Shown here: piece by piece, positions 1-7,405 of the stretch
Layout: every line of letters begins with the position of its first letter
How positions within the stretch are numbered: position 1 is the stretch's first letter
From: Mesonia ostreae
GTDB taxonomy: Bacteria; Bacteroidota; Bacteroidia; Flavobacteriales; Flavobacteriaceae
Length of the DNA stretch: 64,000 nucleotides
Reading direction: 5' to 3'
Assembly (NCBI RefSeq): GCF_031845265.1
Contig: NZ_JAVRBG010000001.1
Location: forward strand, 186,001-250,000
The notes under the pieces: generated by a model
What the model saw: only the letters and a program-made list of their open reading frames with translations
What the model was told of the DNA's origin: nothing
The model's database searches: none
Program-made: the position numbers and the translations under genes

Positions 1-882
1 CCCATTCAAAAAGTAATTGAAAGCATTGAACGGGTAAAAAATAACCGTGCTACAATTTTAATTCAAGGAGAAAGCGGTACAGGGAAAGAACTTATTGCAC
101 GTGCCATTCACTACAAAGGATCTTTTGCTGGCAATCCTTTTATTGCGGTGAATTGTGGTGCTATTCCTGAAAATTTGTTAGAATCTGAATTATTTGGATA
201 CGAAAAAGGATCTTTTACGGGAGCCAATCAAACCAAAGAAGGCTTTTTTCAAGCAGCCAATTCAGGAACCATATTTTTAGATGAAATTGGAGCAGCTTCC
301 GCCAGTGTACAAGTACGTTTATTACGGGTTCTACAAGAAAAAGAAGTGACTAAAGTGGGCAGTACAAAACCTCAAAAAATTCAAATTAGAGTTATAGCCG
401 CCACCAATGAAGATGTATATCAGCAGGTAAAACAAGGGATGTTTAGAGAAGATCTATATTATCGATTAAATGTGGTAGACATACATGTTCCCACTCTTCA
501 GCAGCGAAAAGAAGATATCCCTTTATTGGCGCAACATTTTTTAACCAAATACGCTAAAGAATATGCTAAGGATAAGCTAAAACTAAGCGATGGCATATAT
601 AAAGTATTTCAGCGATATGCTTGGCCAGGCAATATTCGAGAACTGGAAAATTGCATTCAGAAATTGATTATTATGAATGACAATCAAGCCGACTTACCCC
701 AACTTCCTGCGCACTTTAAATATAAAATAGAAGCTTCTGGAGAGGAAAAATTTGTAGCTTTAGAAGAAATGGAAAAACAATATATTCAAAAAGTATTATC
801 TTCGGTAAATAACAATAAAACCAAAGCTGCGGAAATCTTAAAAATTAACCGAAAAACATTGCGGAACAAACTGGAAACTTAG
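1..882 (+). CDS. Sigma-54-dependent AAA+ transcriptional activator, NtrC family (5' end outside window)
   Basis: The reading frame is open from base 1, so only the AAA+ domain and C-terminal DNA-binding domain are seen (293 residues). Counting from the window edge, the Walker A motif GESGTGK is at residues 23-29, the sigma-54-contacting GSFTGA loop at about 70-75 and the Walker B motif GTIFLDE at about 89-95. The last 25 residues are a Fis-type helix-turn-helix (KTKAAEILKINRKTLRNKL). Such proteins hydrolyse ATP to open sigma-54 promoters. The N-terminal sensory domain, probably a receiver, is not visible, so the signal is unknown. No clear sigma-54 promoter is seen downstream. Confidence 0.93.
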   Translation, partial: PIQKVIESIERVKNNRATILIQGESGTGKELIARAIHYKGSFAGNPFIAVNCGAIPENLLESELFGYEKGSFTGANQTKEGFFQAANSGTIFLDEIGAASASVQVRLLRVLQEKEVTKVGSTKPQKIQIRVIAATNEDVYQQVKQGMFREDLYYRLNVVDIHVPTLQQRKEDIPLLAQHFLTKYAKEYAKDKLKLSDGIYKVFQRYAWPGNIRELENCIQKLIIMNDNQADLPQLPAHFKYKIEASGEEKFVALEEMEKQYIQKVLSSVNNNKTKAAEILKINRKTLRNKLET

Positions 883-1285
883 AAGCTTATTCTATGTTTA
901 TTTTTAGGAAACTTAATGAACTTAATTCCTTGAAATTATACTACATTTATAATTGCTAAGAAAATAGGAAAGCTTCCCTAAAGAAAATCGGTACATAATT
1001 CTTCTTCTGGGTAAATATAACTCGGTTGTTCTAAAATTTTAATTTACAAAAACCCACCTAAATCATTGATATTCAGTTTTTTGTATAAATTAAAAATGAA
1101 TTTAGAAATAATGGTACACCTATTGAGCAAAACTTAATTATAATATGAAAAGTTAACGCATAGATTAGTTGATTAAATATCAAGCTTACGTTTAAAATTA
1201 ATTCGGAATTGTGATGTACGGCACTACATTAACGGATAAGAAAATAATATAACTCAAACTTTTACTGCTAAAATTATAAATAATT
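883..1285. other. Intergenic region upstream of gdhA
   Basis: About 400 bases without an ORF above noise on either strand. It is very AT-rich. No perfect TAnnTTTG box and no convincing hairpin terminator was found. A TGGTAC..TTGAG stretch near 1111 resembles a sigma-54 site but lacks the -12 GC. Confidence 0.5.
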
Positions 1286-2566
1286 ATGAGCGAAATCAAA
1301 GAGAAGAAGCCAGCCACTATGTATGAAAATGTGATGCAACAATACAATCAAGTTGCAGACTCCATGGGGCTAAATAAGAATATAAAAAAAATATTAGGGA
1401 TTACCAATAACGAGATTATCGTCAACTTCCCTGTGAGAATGGATAATGACGAGGTCAAAATTTTTACAGGGTATCGCGTTCAGCATAATAATGCTTTAGG
1501 ACCTTATAAAGGAGGTTTGCGTTACCACCCAACCATTGATGTGGATGATGCTAGAGCTTTAGCGATGTGGATGACTTGGAAAACTTCTCTAGCGGGTCTA
1601 CCATTTGGTGGCGCCAAAGGAGGAATTAAATTAGATCCTAGAGACTATTCTATAAGAGAATTAGAAAGAATTACAAGAAGATTTACATATGCCTTAGGAG
1701 ATAATATTGGACCAGATCAAGATATTCCTGCTCCAGATGTTAATACCAATGCACAAACGATGGCTTGGATATTAGACACTTATATGTCTACCAAAGCACC
1801 ATCTGCTCGTTCTCAAAATAGTCATATTGTTACTGGGAAACCCGTAGGATCTGGCGGATTAGAAGGTAGAGATCGTGCCACTGGATTTGGAGTTTTTCTT
1901 ACCATTAAATTATATTTAGCTTCTCAAGGAAAAGACTTAAAAGATAAAACGTTTATTGTACAAGGTTTTGGGAATGTAGGACAATGGGCTTCTCGCTTTA
2001 TGGTAGAAGAAGGTGCCAAATTAATTGCAGTGCAAGATGCGCATGCTACGCTGTACCATAAAGAAGGAATTGATCCTATAGCGCTGGCAGAACATACCAA
2101 GCCAAGAAAGGGATCTATTGAAGGTTTTGAAGGGACAGAAGAAATTAAACCAGAAGATTTCTTTGGTTTAGAATGTGACGTTCTTATTCCTGCAGCTTTA
2201 GGAAATCAAATCAATAGAGACAATGCACCTCTTATTCAAGCCAAAGTAGTTGCTGAAGGTGCCAACGGACCAGTTACTGGAGAAGGTGAGAAAATATTAT
2301 TAGAACGTAACATCATCATTATTCCAGATATTCTATGTAACTCTGGCGGGGTGATTGGTAGTTATTTTGAATGGCTTCAAAATAGACACGGTGAGATTTG
2401 GCAGCTAGATGAAGTGATGCAAAAAATAGAAAAGAAACTTACAGAAAACTTTAAAAAAGTAGAGAAAGCTGTAAAAGAAAATAAAGTAGACTGGAGAACT
2501 GCAGCGTACATTATTGCTATTTCTCGTATTGAGCTGGCTTATACGCAAAGAGGAATCTTCCCATAA
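1286..2566 (+). CDS. gdhA: Glutamate dehydrogenase (Glu/Leu/Phe/Val dehydrogenase family)
   Basis: A cytosolic enzyme interconverting glutamate and 2-oxoglutarate plus ammonia with NAD(P)H. At 426 residues it has the normal length for the hexameric family. The dimerisation/substrate domain carries PYKGGLRYHP (about residue 75) and the catalytic-lysine segment PFGGAKGGIKLDP (about 110). The Rossmann domain has the dinucleotide loop GFGNVG near residue 228. The C-terminal signature NSGGVIGSYFEW is intact. The ATG at 1286 is the first in frame and gives the expected N-terminus. It seems to be a single-gene unit, followed by a long stem-loop. Cofactor preference cannot be fixed from the sequence alone. 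Confidence 0.95.
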   Translation: MSEIKEKKPATMYENVMQQYNQVADSMGLNKNIKKILGITNNEIIVNFPVRMDNDEVKIFTGYRVQHNNALGPYKGGLRYHPTIDVDDARALAMWMTWKTSLAGLPFGGAKGGIKLDPRDYSIRELERITRRFTYALGDNIGPDQDIPAPDVNTNAQTMAWILDTYMSTKAPSARSQNSHIVTGKPVGSGGLEGRDRATGFGVFLTIKLYLASQGKDLKDKTFIVQGFGNVGQWASRFMVEEGAKLIAVQDAHATLYHKEGIDPIALAEHTKPRKGSIEGFEGTEEIKPEDFFGLECDVLIPAALGNQINRDNAPLIQAKVVAEGANGPVTGEGEKILLERNIIIIPDILCNSGGVIGSYFEWLQNRHGEIWQLDEVMQKIEKKLTENFKKVEKAVKENKVDWRTAAYIIAISRIELAYTQRGIFP

Positions 2567-2580
2567 AAGTAATTTTAGTT

Positions 2581-2671
2581 AAAAATACTTGTGATGCGTA
2601 ACTTTAGAGGTTTATAGTACATTCATAAACTTTATTGAGCTAAAATTATAGCGCAGCACAAGTACTTTTTT
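2581..2671 (+). ncRNA. Long imperfect stem-loop between gdhA and the Gre-like gene (terminator or structured RNA)
   Basis: Bases 2581-2599 pair with 2651-2669 with two mismatches (arm core ATACTTGTG / CACAAGTAC). Inside, 2600-2607 can pair with 2640-2647 and GTTTAT 2610-2615 with ATAAAC 2625-2630. The 3' arm runs into a T tract. This could be the gdhA terminator, but it is much longer than the other terminators here, so a structured leader or small RNA is also possible. Confidence 0.45.
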
Positions 2672-2686
2672 AATGCAATTTTGAAT

Positions 2687-3076
2687 ATGAAATATGAAAA
2701 TTTAATGATAGAAAAAAAGGAATTTGGTTTGATTAAAAGAATCATTTCCTTAGGTCGTTATCAACAAGATGATACGTATAGAACTTCTATATCTAAGTTG
2801 AAAGAAGAATTAACCAAAGCAAAAGTGGTTAAAGAAAAAGACATGCCAGAAGATGTGATTCGCTTTAACTCTTTAGTAACGATCAAGACTCCGTCTTTAG
2901 AAAAAACATACCAATTGGTAACCCCAGAACATGGCGATTTAAAAAATAATAAAATTTCTTTTTTAGCTCCCATGGGTCTCGCCTTATTTGGTTATGCTAA
3001 AGATGATGAGATTACTTGGCATTTTCCCTCTGGAGAAAGTGTAATTAAAATTATTGATGTAAAACAGACCACATAA
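2687..3076 (+). CDS. GreA/GreB C-terminal-domain protein, Rnk-like
   Basis: A 129-residue protein matching the FKBP-like C-terminal domain of transcript-cleavage factors (segments VIRFNSLVTIKT, YQLVTPEHGDLKNNKISFLAPMG, and ALFGYAKDDEITWHFPSG). The first 45 residues are too short for the full Gre coiled coil, so it resembles Rnk or stand-alone Gre-like proteins that bind RNA polymerase. The ATG at 2687 is preferred over an in-frame TTG at 2681. It lies directly after the long stem-loop and 5 bases before the next gene, so the two are probably cotranscribed. Function is inferred from family only. Confidence 0.72.
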   Translation: MKYENLMIEKKEFGLIKRIISLGRYQQDDTYRTSISKLKEELTKAKVVKEKDMPEDVIRFNSLVTIKTPSLEKTYQLVTPEHGDLKNNKISFLAPMGLALFGYAKDDEITWHFPSGESVIKIIDVKQTT

Positions 3077-3081
3077 ATACC

Positions 3082-3489
3082 ATGGAAAATCCTATACAAG
3101 AACACCACGACGACGATGATATTCAAAGAATCAATCTTGAAAAAGATGTGAATGAATGGAATAAAGAAATTGAGTTTATACAACAAGAACTTATTTTTTA
3201 CTCTAAATTATTAGACTCTGAGCTTGTTAGAAAAGCAAATGCAAATGCAGAAGAAGAATCTTATATTTTAAAATCAGTTAAGCAACTTACAGAGAAAAAC
3301 AGTCAGTTTCAATTGCAATTGCTAGATTTCGAAAACAAATCAGAAGATATTGTAGAGTGCGAAGACGTACAATGCGAAACTTTCTTTCTTAACGAACACT
3401 TTACCTTTAAGCAAAAACTTATTGATCATGTGGCAAAAGTAAGAACGGTTAAAAAGAAGATTTTTGATTTTTTTGAGTCCAATTTGTAA
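3082..3489 (+). CDS. Hypothetical acidic coiled-coil protein
   Basis: A 135-residue protein, not recognised. It starts with an Asp/His-rich stretch (EHHDDDDIQ) followed by heptad-like helices across residues 15-90, suggesting a coiled coil. There is no signal peptide or membrane segment. Two cysteines lie in an ECEDVQCE motif near residue 95. The gene follows the Gre-like gene by 5 bases and precedes a clear terminator, so it is the last gene of that unit. The pairing may mean both act on transcription, but nothing in the sequence proves it. Confidence 0.6.
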   Translation: MENPIQEHHDDDDIQRINLEKDVNEWNKEIEFIQQELIFYSKLLDSELVRKANANAEEESYILKSVKQLTEKNSQFQLQLLDFENKSEDIVECEDVQCETFFLNEHFTFKQKLIDHVAKVRTVKKKIFDFFESNL

Positions 3490-3511
3490 TAAAGTATAAT
3501 TTACAAAACAC

Positions 3512-3546
3512 CAAACCCATAGAGCAATTGTTGTATGGGTTTTTTG
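3512..3546 (+). terminator. Rho-independent terminator after the Gre-like unit
   Basis: AAACCCAT (3513-3520) pairs with ATGGGTTT (3534-3541), followed by a T run. Confidence 0.8.
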
Positions 3547-3879
3547 CTTTTAAGTTGAATTATTTTCTCGCTTTCGCGGAATTTGTTCCGTAAAGAAAAG
3601 AGACATTCTTGTACTATTTATGAACCTAACTAAATTTTAATCCTTTCTATAAAACGTATTACCACGGAATAATTTATTTAAAATGAGCTTAACAACAATT
3701 CAGATGTGACCTAAATTTATTCATATATGAGGTGCGAAAACGGATGATAGTTTTCTATTCTAAGATTCACACAGTTCTTTTGTTATGAACTAAATTTCAT
3801 GTTTTATATATTCATTATAGCAATCCAAGATACAAGTTGTATTTTAGCTGATATTAATGCCCTCTCTCTAACAAAACAC
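3547..3879. other. Intergenic region, one copy of the GCTTTCGCGGA word
   Basis: No gene is visible. The only outstanding feature is GCTTTCGCGGA at 3570-3580, one of six copies in the window. No perfect promoter box was found. Confidence 0.45.
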
Positions 3880-4395
3880 ATGAAAGTAGCCCATTTACCC
3901 ACATCAGATTTTGAACATTATCTAAAAAATTACCTGCAAAAAGTTCCAGATCTTTCCGTATTGGAGAGTTTGGAATAAAGTAGGAAGTTAGTGACAAACC
4001 TATACAAGGAGATGTCTTTTGAAACATTAATATATAGGTATGCAGAAGATAAATGGACTCCAAAAGAAATGCTGCTGCACCTTATCGATAGCGAAAGAAT
4101 ATTTTGCACGAGAGCTTTAAGGTTTGCAAGAAAGGACAAAACTCTATTATCTGGCTATGATCACGAAGATTTTGTAAAAGAATCTGGAGCCAACACGCGT
4201 AGCCTAGAAAGTTTATTAGAAGAGTATAATATGCAAAGACAGAGCTCTATACTTCTATTTAAATCCTTTACTAAAGATATGCTGCAACGTAAAGGAAACG
4301 CCAACGGTCTCGAAGTATCTGTAGCGGCATTGGGATTGATTATTTCTGGTCACGAATTGCATCACGTACAAATTTTAAAAGAACGATATCTATAA
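3880..4395 (+). pseudogene. DinB-family protein interrupted by an in-frame TAA
   Basis: One frame runs from ATG 3880 to the stop at 4393-4395 (172 codons) but contains a TAA at 3976-3978. Upstream codes for MKVAHLPTSDFEHYLKN..LESLE. Downstream continues as SRKLVTNLYKEMSFETLIYRYAEDKWTPKEMLLHLID and ends in ISGHELHHVQILKERYL, the normal layout of the bacillithiol/DinB-like four-helix family with the usual His residues. Both halves align with a single DinB protein, so a nonsense change (or a sequencing error) is the simplest reading. Translation could restart at GTG 3991, giving a 134-residue protein lacking the first helix. These proteins are putative metal-dependent hydrolases or transferases. 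Confidence 0.75.
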
Positions 4396-4402
4396 AACTA
4401 AG

Positions 4403-4440
4403 AAGCGGAACTGAGTAAAAATCAATTCCGCTTTTCTTTT
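4403..4440 (+). terminator. Terminator between the DinB gene and the rhodanese operon
   Basis: AAGCGGAA (4403-4410) pairs with TTCCGCTT (4426-4433), followed by a T-rich tract. It lies between convergent genes. Confidence 0.75.
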
Positions 4441-4455
4441 TTAATGTAATTCTGT

Positions 4456-4845
4456 TTACTCCAAATTATCTTTATAGGTCCAGGCTTCATACCCACCTTC
4501 CAATTCATATATTTTCTCGAAACCAGCTTTCTTAAGAATGCTCGCACATTTTTCGCTTCTTCCACCTGTTCTACAGTACACCGCAACAGGTTTGGTTTTA
4601 TCTAAACCAGAAATATTAGCCTCAAAATCTTCATCATATATAATGTTTTGAGCATCGGTAATGTGTCCAGATTCGTATTCGTTAAAGTCTCTTACATCAA
4701 TCAACTGCGTTTCATCTAAGCTTATAATTTTTTTCATTTCTTCCGAAGAAACCATATTCACTTGGTTACCTTTCGACTCTGTACAAGAATTAAAAGTTAG
4801 AAAAGTGCTGAGTATAAAAAGAAACATCCAATTGTTATTTTTCAT
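4456..4845 (-). CDS. Rhodanese-domain lipoprotein
   Basis: A 129-residue protein with a lipoprotein signal peptide (lipobox FNSC, Cys at about 21) and one rhodanese domain. The active-site loop CRTGGRS (about residues 90-96) holds the persulfide-forming cysteine. Rhodaneses move sulfane sulfur, and this one should be exported and membrane-anchored. It is the last gene of a three-rhodanese operon and overlaps the end of the middle gene by 11 bases. Its sulfur donor and acceptor are unknown. Confidence 0.88.
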   Translation of the reverse strand: MKNNNWMFLFILSTFLTFNSCTESKGNQVNMVSSEEMKKIISLDETQLIDVRDFNEYESGHITDAQNIIYDEDFEANISGLDKTKPVAVYCRTGGRSEKCASILKKAGFEKIYELEGGYEAWTYKDNLE

Positions 4846-5221
4846 AGGTATTCGTACTATTCAGATTACTTTCCCAGCTTGAATAGCTGTCCATTACAAA
4901 GTAAACCAGTTTAAAATCCGCTTTAAACAAAACGGAAGCCGCTTTCATCGCCTCATCTTCCTTTTCGGCATATACTACTATAGTTTTGTCTTTATCAAAA
5001 TCTTTCATAGTATCTTGAAAAGCATCCGTAAATTCTACATTTTGCGCACCAATTATATGGTCTTTTTCATAGCTTTGTCTATCCCGAAGATCTATCACAA
5101 GAAGGCTTTCTTCTTTCATGGTCTCCTGCAATTCTATAGGAGTGATAGATTTCATCTTCTTGGGCTCACAGCTTATAAATATGACTGCGATAAATCCTAA
5201 TAAAAGAAGCTTTCTAAACAT
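4835..5221 (-). CDS. Degenerate rhodanese-domain lipoprotein lacking the active cysteine
   Basis: A 128-residue protein starting MFRKLLLLGFIAVIFISCEPKK, a typical lipoprotein signal with lipobox FISC. The ATG at 5221 is chosen over an upstream in-frame one because it starts exactly at the signal peptide. The rhodanese fold is recognisable (VIDLRDRQSYEKDHIIGAQN), but where the catalytic Cys loop should be the sequence reads VVYAEKEDEAMKAA, with no cysteine. It cannot act as a sulfurtransferase by the usual mechanism and may be a binding or structural partner of its two neighbours. Confidence 0.8.
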   Translation of the reverse strand: MFRKLLLLGFIAVIFISCEPKKMKSITPIELQETMKEESLLVIDLRDRQSYEKDHIIGAQNVEFTDAFQDTMKDFDKDKTIVVYAEKEDEAMKAASVLFKADFKLVYFVMDSYSSWESNLNSTNTYEK

Positions 5222-5226
5222 CTGTC

Positions 5227-5541
5227 TCAATCTTGTTCTGTTTTTCCCTTCCAATCAGAAAAACCACCTTGTAAATTATGCGTTTTCTCAAAGCCCATTT
5301 GATCTAGTATTTGACAAGCCTGCGTACTTCTTCCGCCAGCGCGACAATATACATAATACTCTTTAGATTTATCGAGCTTATGAATTGCGTCCATAAATTC
5401 TTGAGGTTGCTGAATATCAATTAAAGTTGCACCAGGAATATAGCCTTCATCCCACTCTTCTTGAGTTCTTACATCCAAAATTTCTACATTAGCTTCATTT
5501 TTGATTGCTTCTTGCCACTCTTCTTGTGTTAAATCTTTCAT
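5227..5541 (-). CDS. Single-domain rhodanese (sulfurtransferase), cytoplasmic
   Basis: A 104-residue protein with no signal peptide. It holds a complete rhodanese domain: EILDVRTQEEWDEGYIPGATLID, the active-site loop CRAGGRS at about residues 73-79, and the closing LQGGFSDW. It is the first gene of the operon, with a perfect TAAATTTG box 25 bases upstream. Cytosolic single-domain rhodaneses transfer sulfur from thiosulfate or persulfides. A cytosolic copy next to two lipoprotein copies suggests related roles on both sides of the membrane, which is inference. Confidence 0.88.
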   Translation of the reverse strand: MKDLTQEEWQEAIKNEANVEILDVRTQEEWDEGYIPGATLIDIQQPQEFMDAIHKLDKSKEYYVYCRAGGRSTQACQILDQMGFEKTHNLQGGFSDWKGKTEQD

Positions 5542-5565
5542 CTATGCTATTATTTTAGTAAAGCG

Positions 5566-5573
5566 CAAATTTA
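5566..5573 (-). promoter_or_regulatory. Bacteroidetes -7 box for the rhodanese operon
   Basis: TAAATTTG on the minus strand, matching TAnnTTTG, 25 bases upstream of the first rhodanese start. A -33 TTTG at the right distance is not obvious. Confidence 0.55.
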
Positions 5574-5827
5574 CTATTTTAAACTCAATTGAAGTATGCG
5601 GGCTGTAGGAAGTTGTAAAAAAGTTGTACCCTTCTCCTAAATTTTAGAGCACGCAAAATATTCTATGTAAAAAGTCTTAATTTGTAACAGTAGAAGCATC
5701 ACCATAGAGTTAAATTAATTCTAAGAAAACATCAACTTGACCTACATCAATCTACTCATAATCAAACAAGTAATTTCTATTAAAACGATCCTGACTCGAA
5801 ATAAATCTAAAATTTTATTTTAAAATC

Positions 5828-5858
5828 TTGTAGAAAAAGAAAAACGTATATATATTTG
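5828..5858 (+). promoter_or_regulatory. Promoter of the trp operon
   Basis: TTG at 5828-5830, a 20-base spacer, then TATATTTG at 5851-5858, a perfect match to the Bacteroidetes consensus. The expected transcription start falls at about 5862-5866, at or next to the leader-peptide ATG (5864). Confidence 0.75.
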
Positions 5859-5863
5859 CAGTC

Positions 5864-5920
5864 ATGTTTATAACAACTGTATATACTTGGTGGTGGAATA
5901 ACTTACGTCAAATGTCGTGA
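5864..5920 (+). CDS. trpL: Trp operon leader peptide with three consecutive Trp codons
   Basis: An 18-codon ORF encoding MFITTVYTWWWNNLRQMS. Codons 9-11 are TGG TGG TGG (5888-5896), which is very unlikely by chance in AT-rich DNA. It sits between the trp promoter and a strong terminator upstream of trpE, the arrangement of ribosome-mediated attenuation: scarce charged tRNA-Trp stalls the ribosome at the TGG run and prevents the terminator. There is no room for a ribosome-binding site between the predicted start of transcription and the ATG, so initiation may be leaderless. Confidence 0.87.
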   Translation: MFITTVYTWWWNNLRQMS

Positions 5921-5985
5921 GCTAGCTACTAGTTTGTATAATCTATTATATAAAAAAGGCTTGTCATTTACGACAAGCCTTTTTT
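5902..5985 (+). promoter_or_regulatory. Trp attenuator: alternative RNA structures and terminator
   Basis: The terminator pairs GGCTTGTC (5958-5965) with GACAAGCC (5972-5979), extended by A/T pairs and a T run. A competing pairing joins 5913-5921, which includes the leader stop codon, to 5967-5975 (core TGTCGT / ACGACA). This would block the terminator 3' arm when that stretch is free. A small upstream hairpin joins 5902-5907 to 5916-5921. A ribosome stalled on the Trp codons leaves 5913-5921 free, while one at the stop codon covers it. The terminator is clear; the competing pairings were found by eye. Confidence 0.75.
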
Positions 5986-6009
5986 CATGCCTAAAATTAA
6001 ATTATTGCT

Positions 6010-7404
6010 ATGTACACATTAACGACTTCATCCAAAAAAATAATCGCAGATACCATCACTCCTGTGAGTATTTATCTAAAATTGAGAGATAAATATCCTC
6101 ATAGTATTTTATTAGAAAGTAGCGATTATCACGCAAATACTAATAGTTTTTCCTATATCTGTTGTAATCCCATTGCTTCTATAGAGGTTAAAAATGAAAT
6201 GATTCACATTCAGTATCCAGATGGAAAATCAGAAAATAAATCGATTACAGACCAAGTTAACGTGATGAAAGAAATTCAAGCTTTCGCGGAAGAATTTCAA
6301 ACTGAAGATCAGCCGTATTCCTTTATTCATAATGGTTTGTTTGGTTATACGGGCTATGACGCCGTTAGGTATTTTGAAGACGTACCGATTGAACAAAAAG
6401 AAAATAAGTTAGATATTCCTGATTTGTATTATGCCGTATATCAAAATATCATTGCTATTAATCATTTTAATAATGAAGCTTACTTATTTTCTCATACCTA
6501 TAAACAAGAAGACAATTTAGAGGAAATCTATAATTTAATAAGCATTCAAGATTTCGCCGAATTTAATTTTGAACTTAACGGAGAAATCACCTCTAATATA
6601 GATGATGAAACTTACCGTAATAATGTCTTAAAAGCAAAAGAACATTGTGCGCGAGGAGATGTATTTCAGCTTGTACTTTCCAAACGCTTTTCACAAAAAT
6701 ACAAAGGAGATGATTTTAATGTATATCGTGCCTTAAGAAGTGTTAACCCATCTCCCTACTTATTTTATTTTGATTATGGTAATTTTAAAATTTTTGGTAG
6801 CTCTCCTGAAGCTCAAATTGTGATACAAGGAGACCTTGCTGAAATTCATCCCATTGCAGGAACTATAAAACGCACGGGGGATGATGAGAAAGATGCCACT
6901 GCTGCACAACAACTGGCGAAAGATCCTAAAGAAAATAGTGAACATGTGATGCTCGTAGATTTAGCTAGAAATGACCTAAGTAGAAATTCTTCTGAAGTTA
7001 AGGTGGAAACCTACAGAGAAATTCAATTCTTTTCTCACGTTATTCATTTAGTGAGTAAAGTAACAGGAAAAAAGAAAAAAGACATTCCTAGCTTACAATT
7101 AGTAGCAGATACCTTTCCTGCAGGAACACTTAGCGGAGCACCAAAACACAAAGCACTTCAACTTATCGAGAAATATGAAACTGTTAACCGTACTTTTTAC
7201 GCTGGTGCAATTGGAGTAATGGATTTTAAAGGAGATTTTAACCACGCCATTATGATACGAACTTTTCTAAGTAAAGATCATCAACTGCATTGGCAAGCAG
7301 GAGCAGGAATTGTAACCGATTCTACTCCAGAAAATGAATTACAAGAAGTCTATCATAAATTAGCCGCTCTTACAAAGGCTTTACATATCGCAACACAACT
7401 TTAA
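6010..7404 (+). CDS. trpE: Anthranilate synthase component I
   Basis: Makes anthranilate from chorismate with ammonia supplied by TrpG, the first committed step of Trp synthesis. At 464 residues it is a compact TrpE. The N-terminal Trp-binding signature LLESSDY at about 35-41 indicates feedback inhibition. The C-terminal chorismate-binding domain contains FQLVLSKRF (about 223), PSPYLFY, HPIAGTIKRTGDD (about 280), LAKDPKENSEHVMLVDLARND, PAGTLSGAPK (about 372) and the ending GAGIVTDSTPENE. It is the first structural gene after the attenuator, and its stop is one base from the trpG start. Confidence 0.96.
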   Translation: MYTLTTSSKKIIADTITPVSIYLKLRDKYPHSILLESSDYHANTNSFSYICCNPIASIEVKNEMIHIQYPDGKSENKSITDQVNVMKEIQAFAEEFQTEDQPYSFIHNGLFGYTGYDAVRYFEDVPIEQKENKLDIPDLYYAVYQNIIAINHFNNEAYLFSHTYKQEDNLEEIYNLISIQDFAEFNFELNGEITSNIDDETYRNNVLKAKEHCARGDVFQLVLSKRFSQKYKGDDFNVYRALRSVNPSPYLFYFDYGNFKIFGSSPEAQIVIQGDLAEIHPIAGTIKRTGDDEKDATAAQQLAKDPKENSEHVMLVDLARNDLSRNSSEVKVETYREIQFFSHVIHLVSKVTGKKKKDIPSLQLVADTFPAGTLSGAPKHKALQLIEKYETVNRTFYAGAIGVMDFKGDFNHAIMIRTFLSKDHQLHWQAGAGIVTDSTPENELQEVYHKLAALTKALHIATQL

Positions 7405-7405
7405 T

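Noticed and set aside
1108..1128. Sigma-54-like promoter TGGTAC..TTGAG upstream of gdhA, tempting because a sigma-54 activator precedes it
   Set aside because: The -12 element lacks the GC dinucleotide at the required distance from the -24 GG, so it does not meet the consensus.
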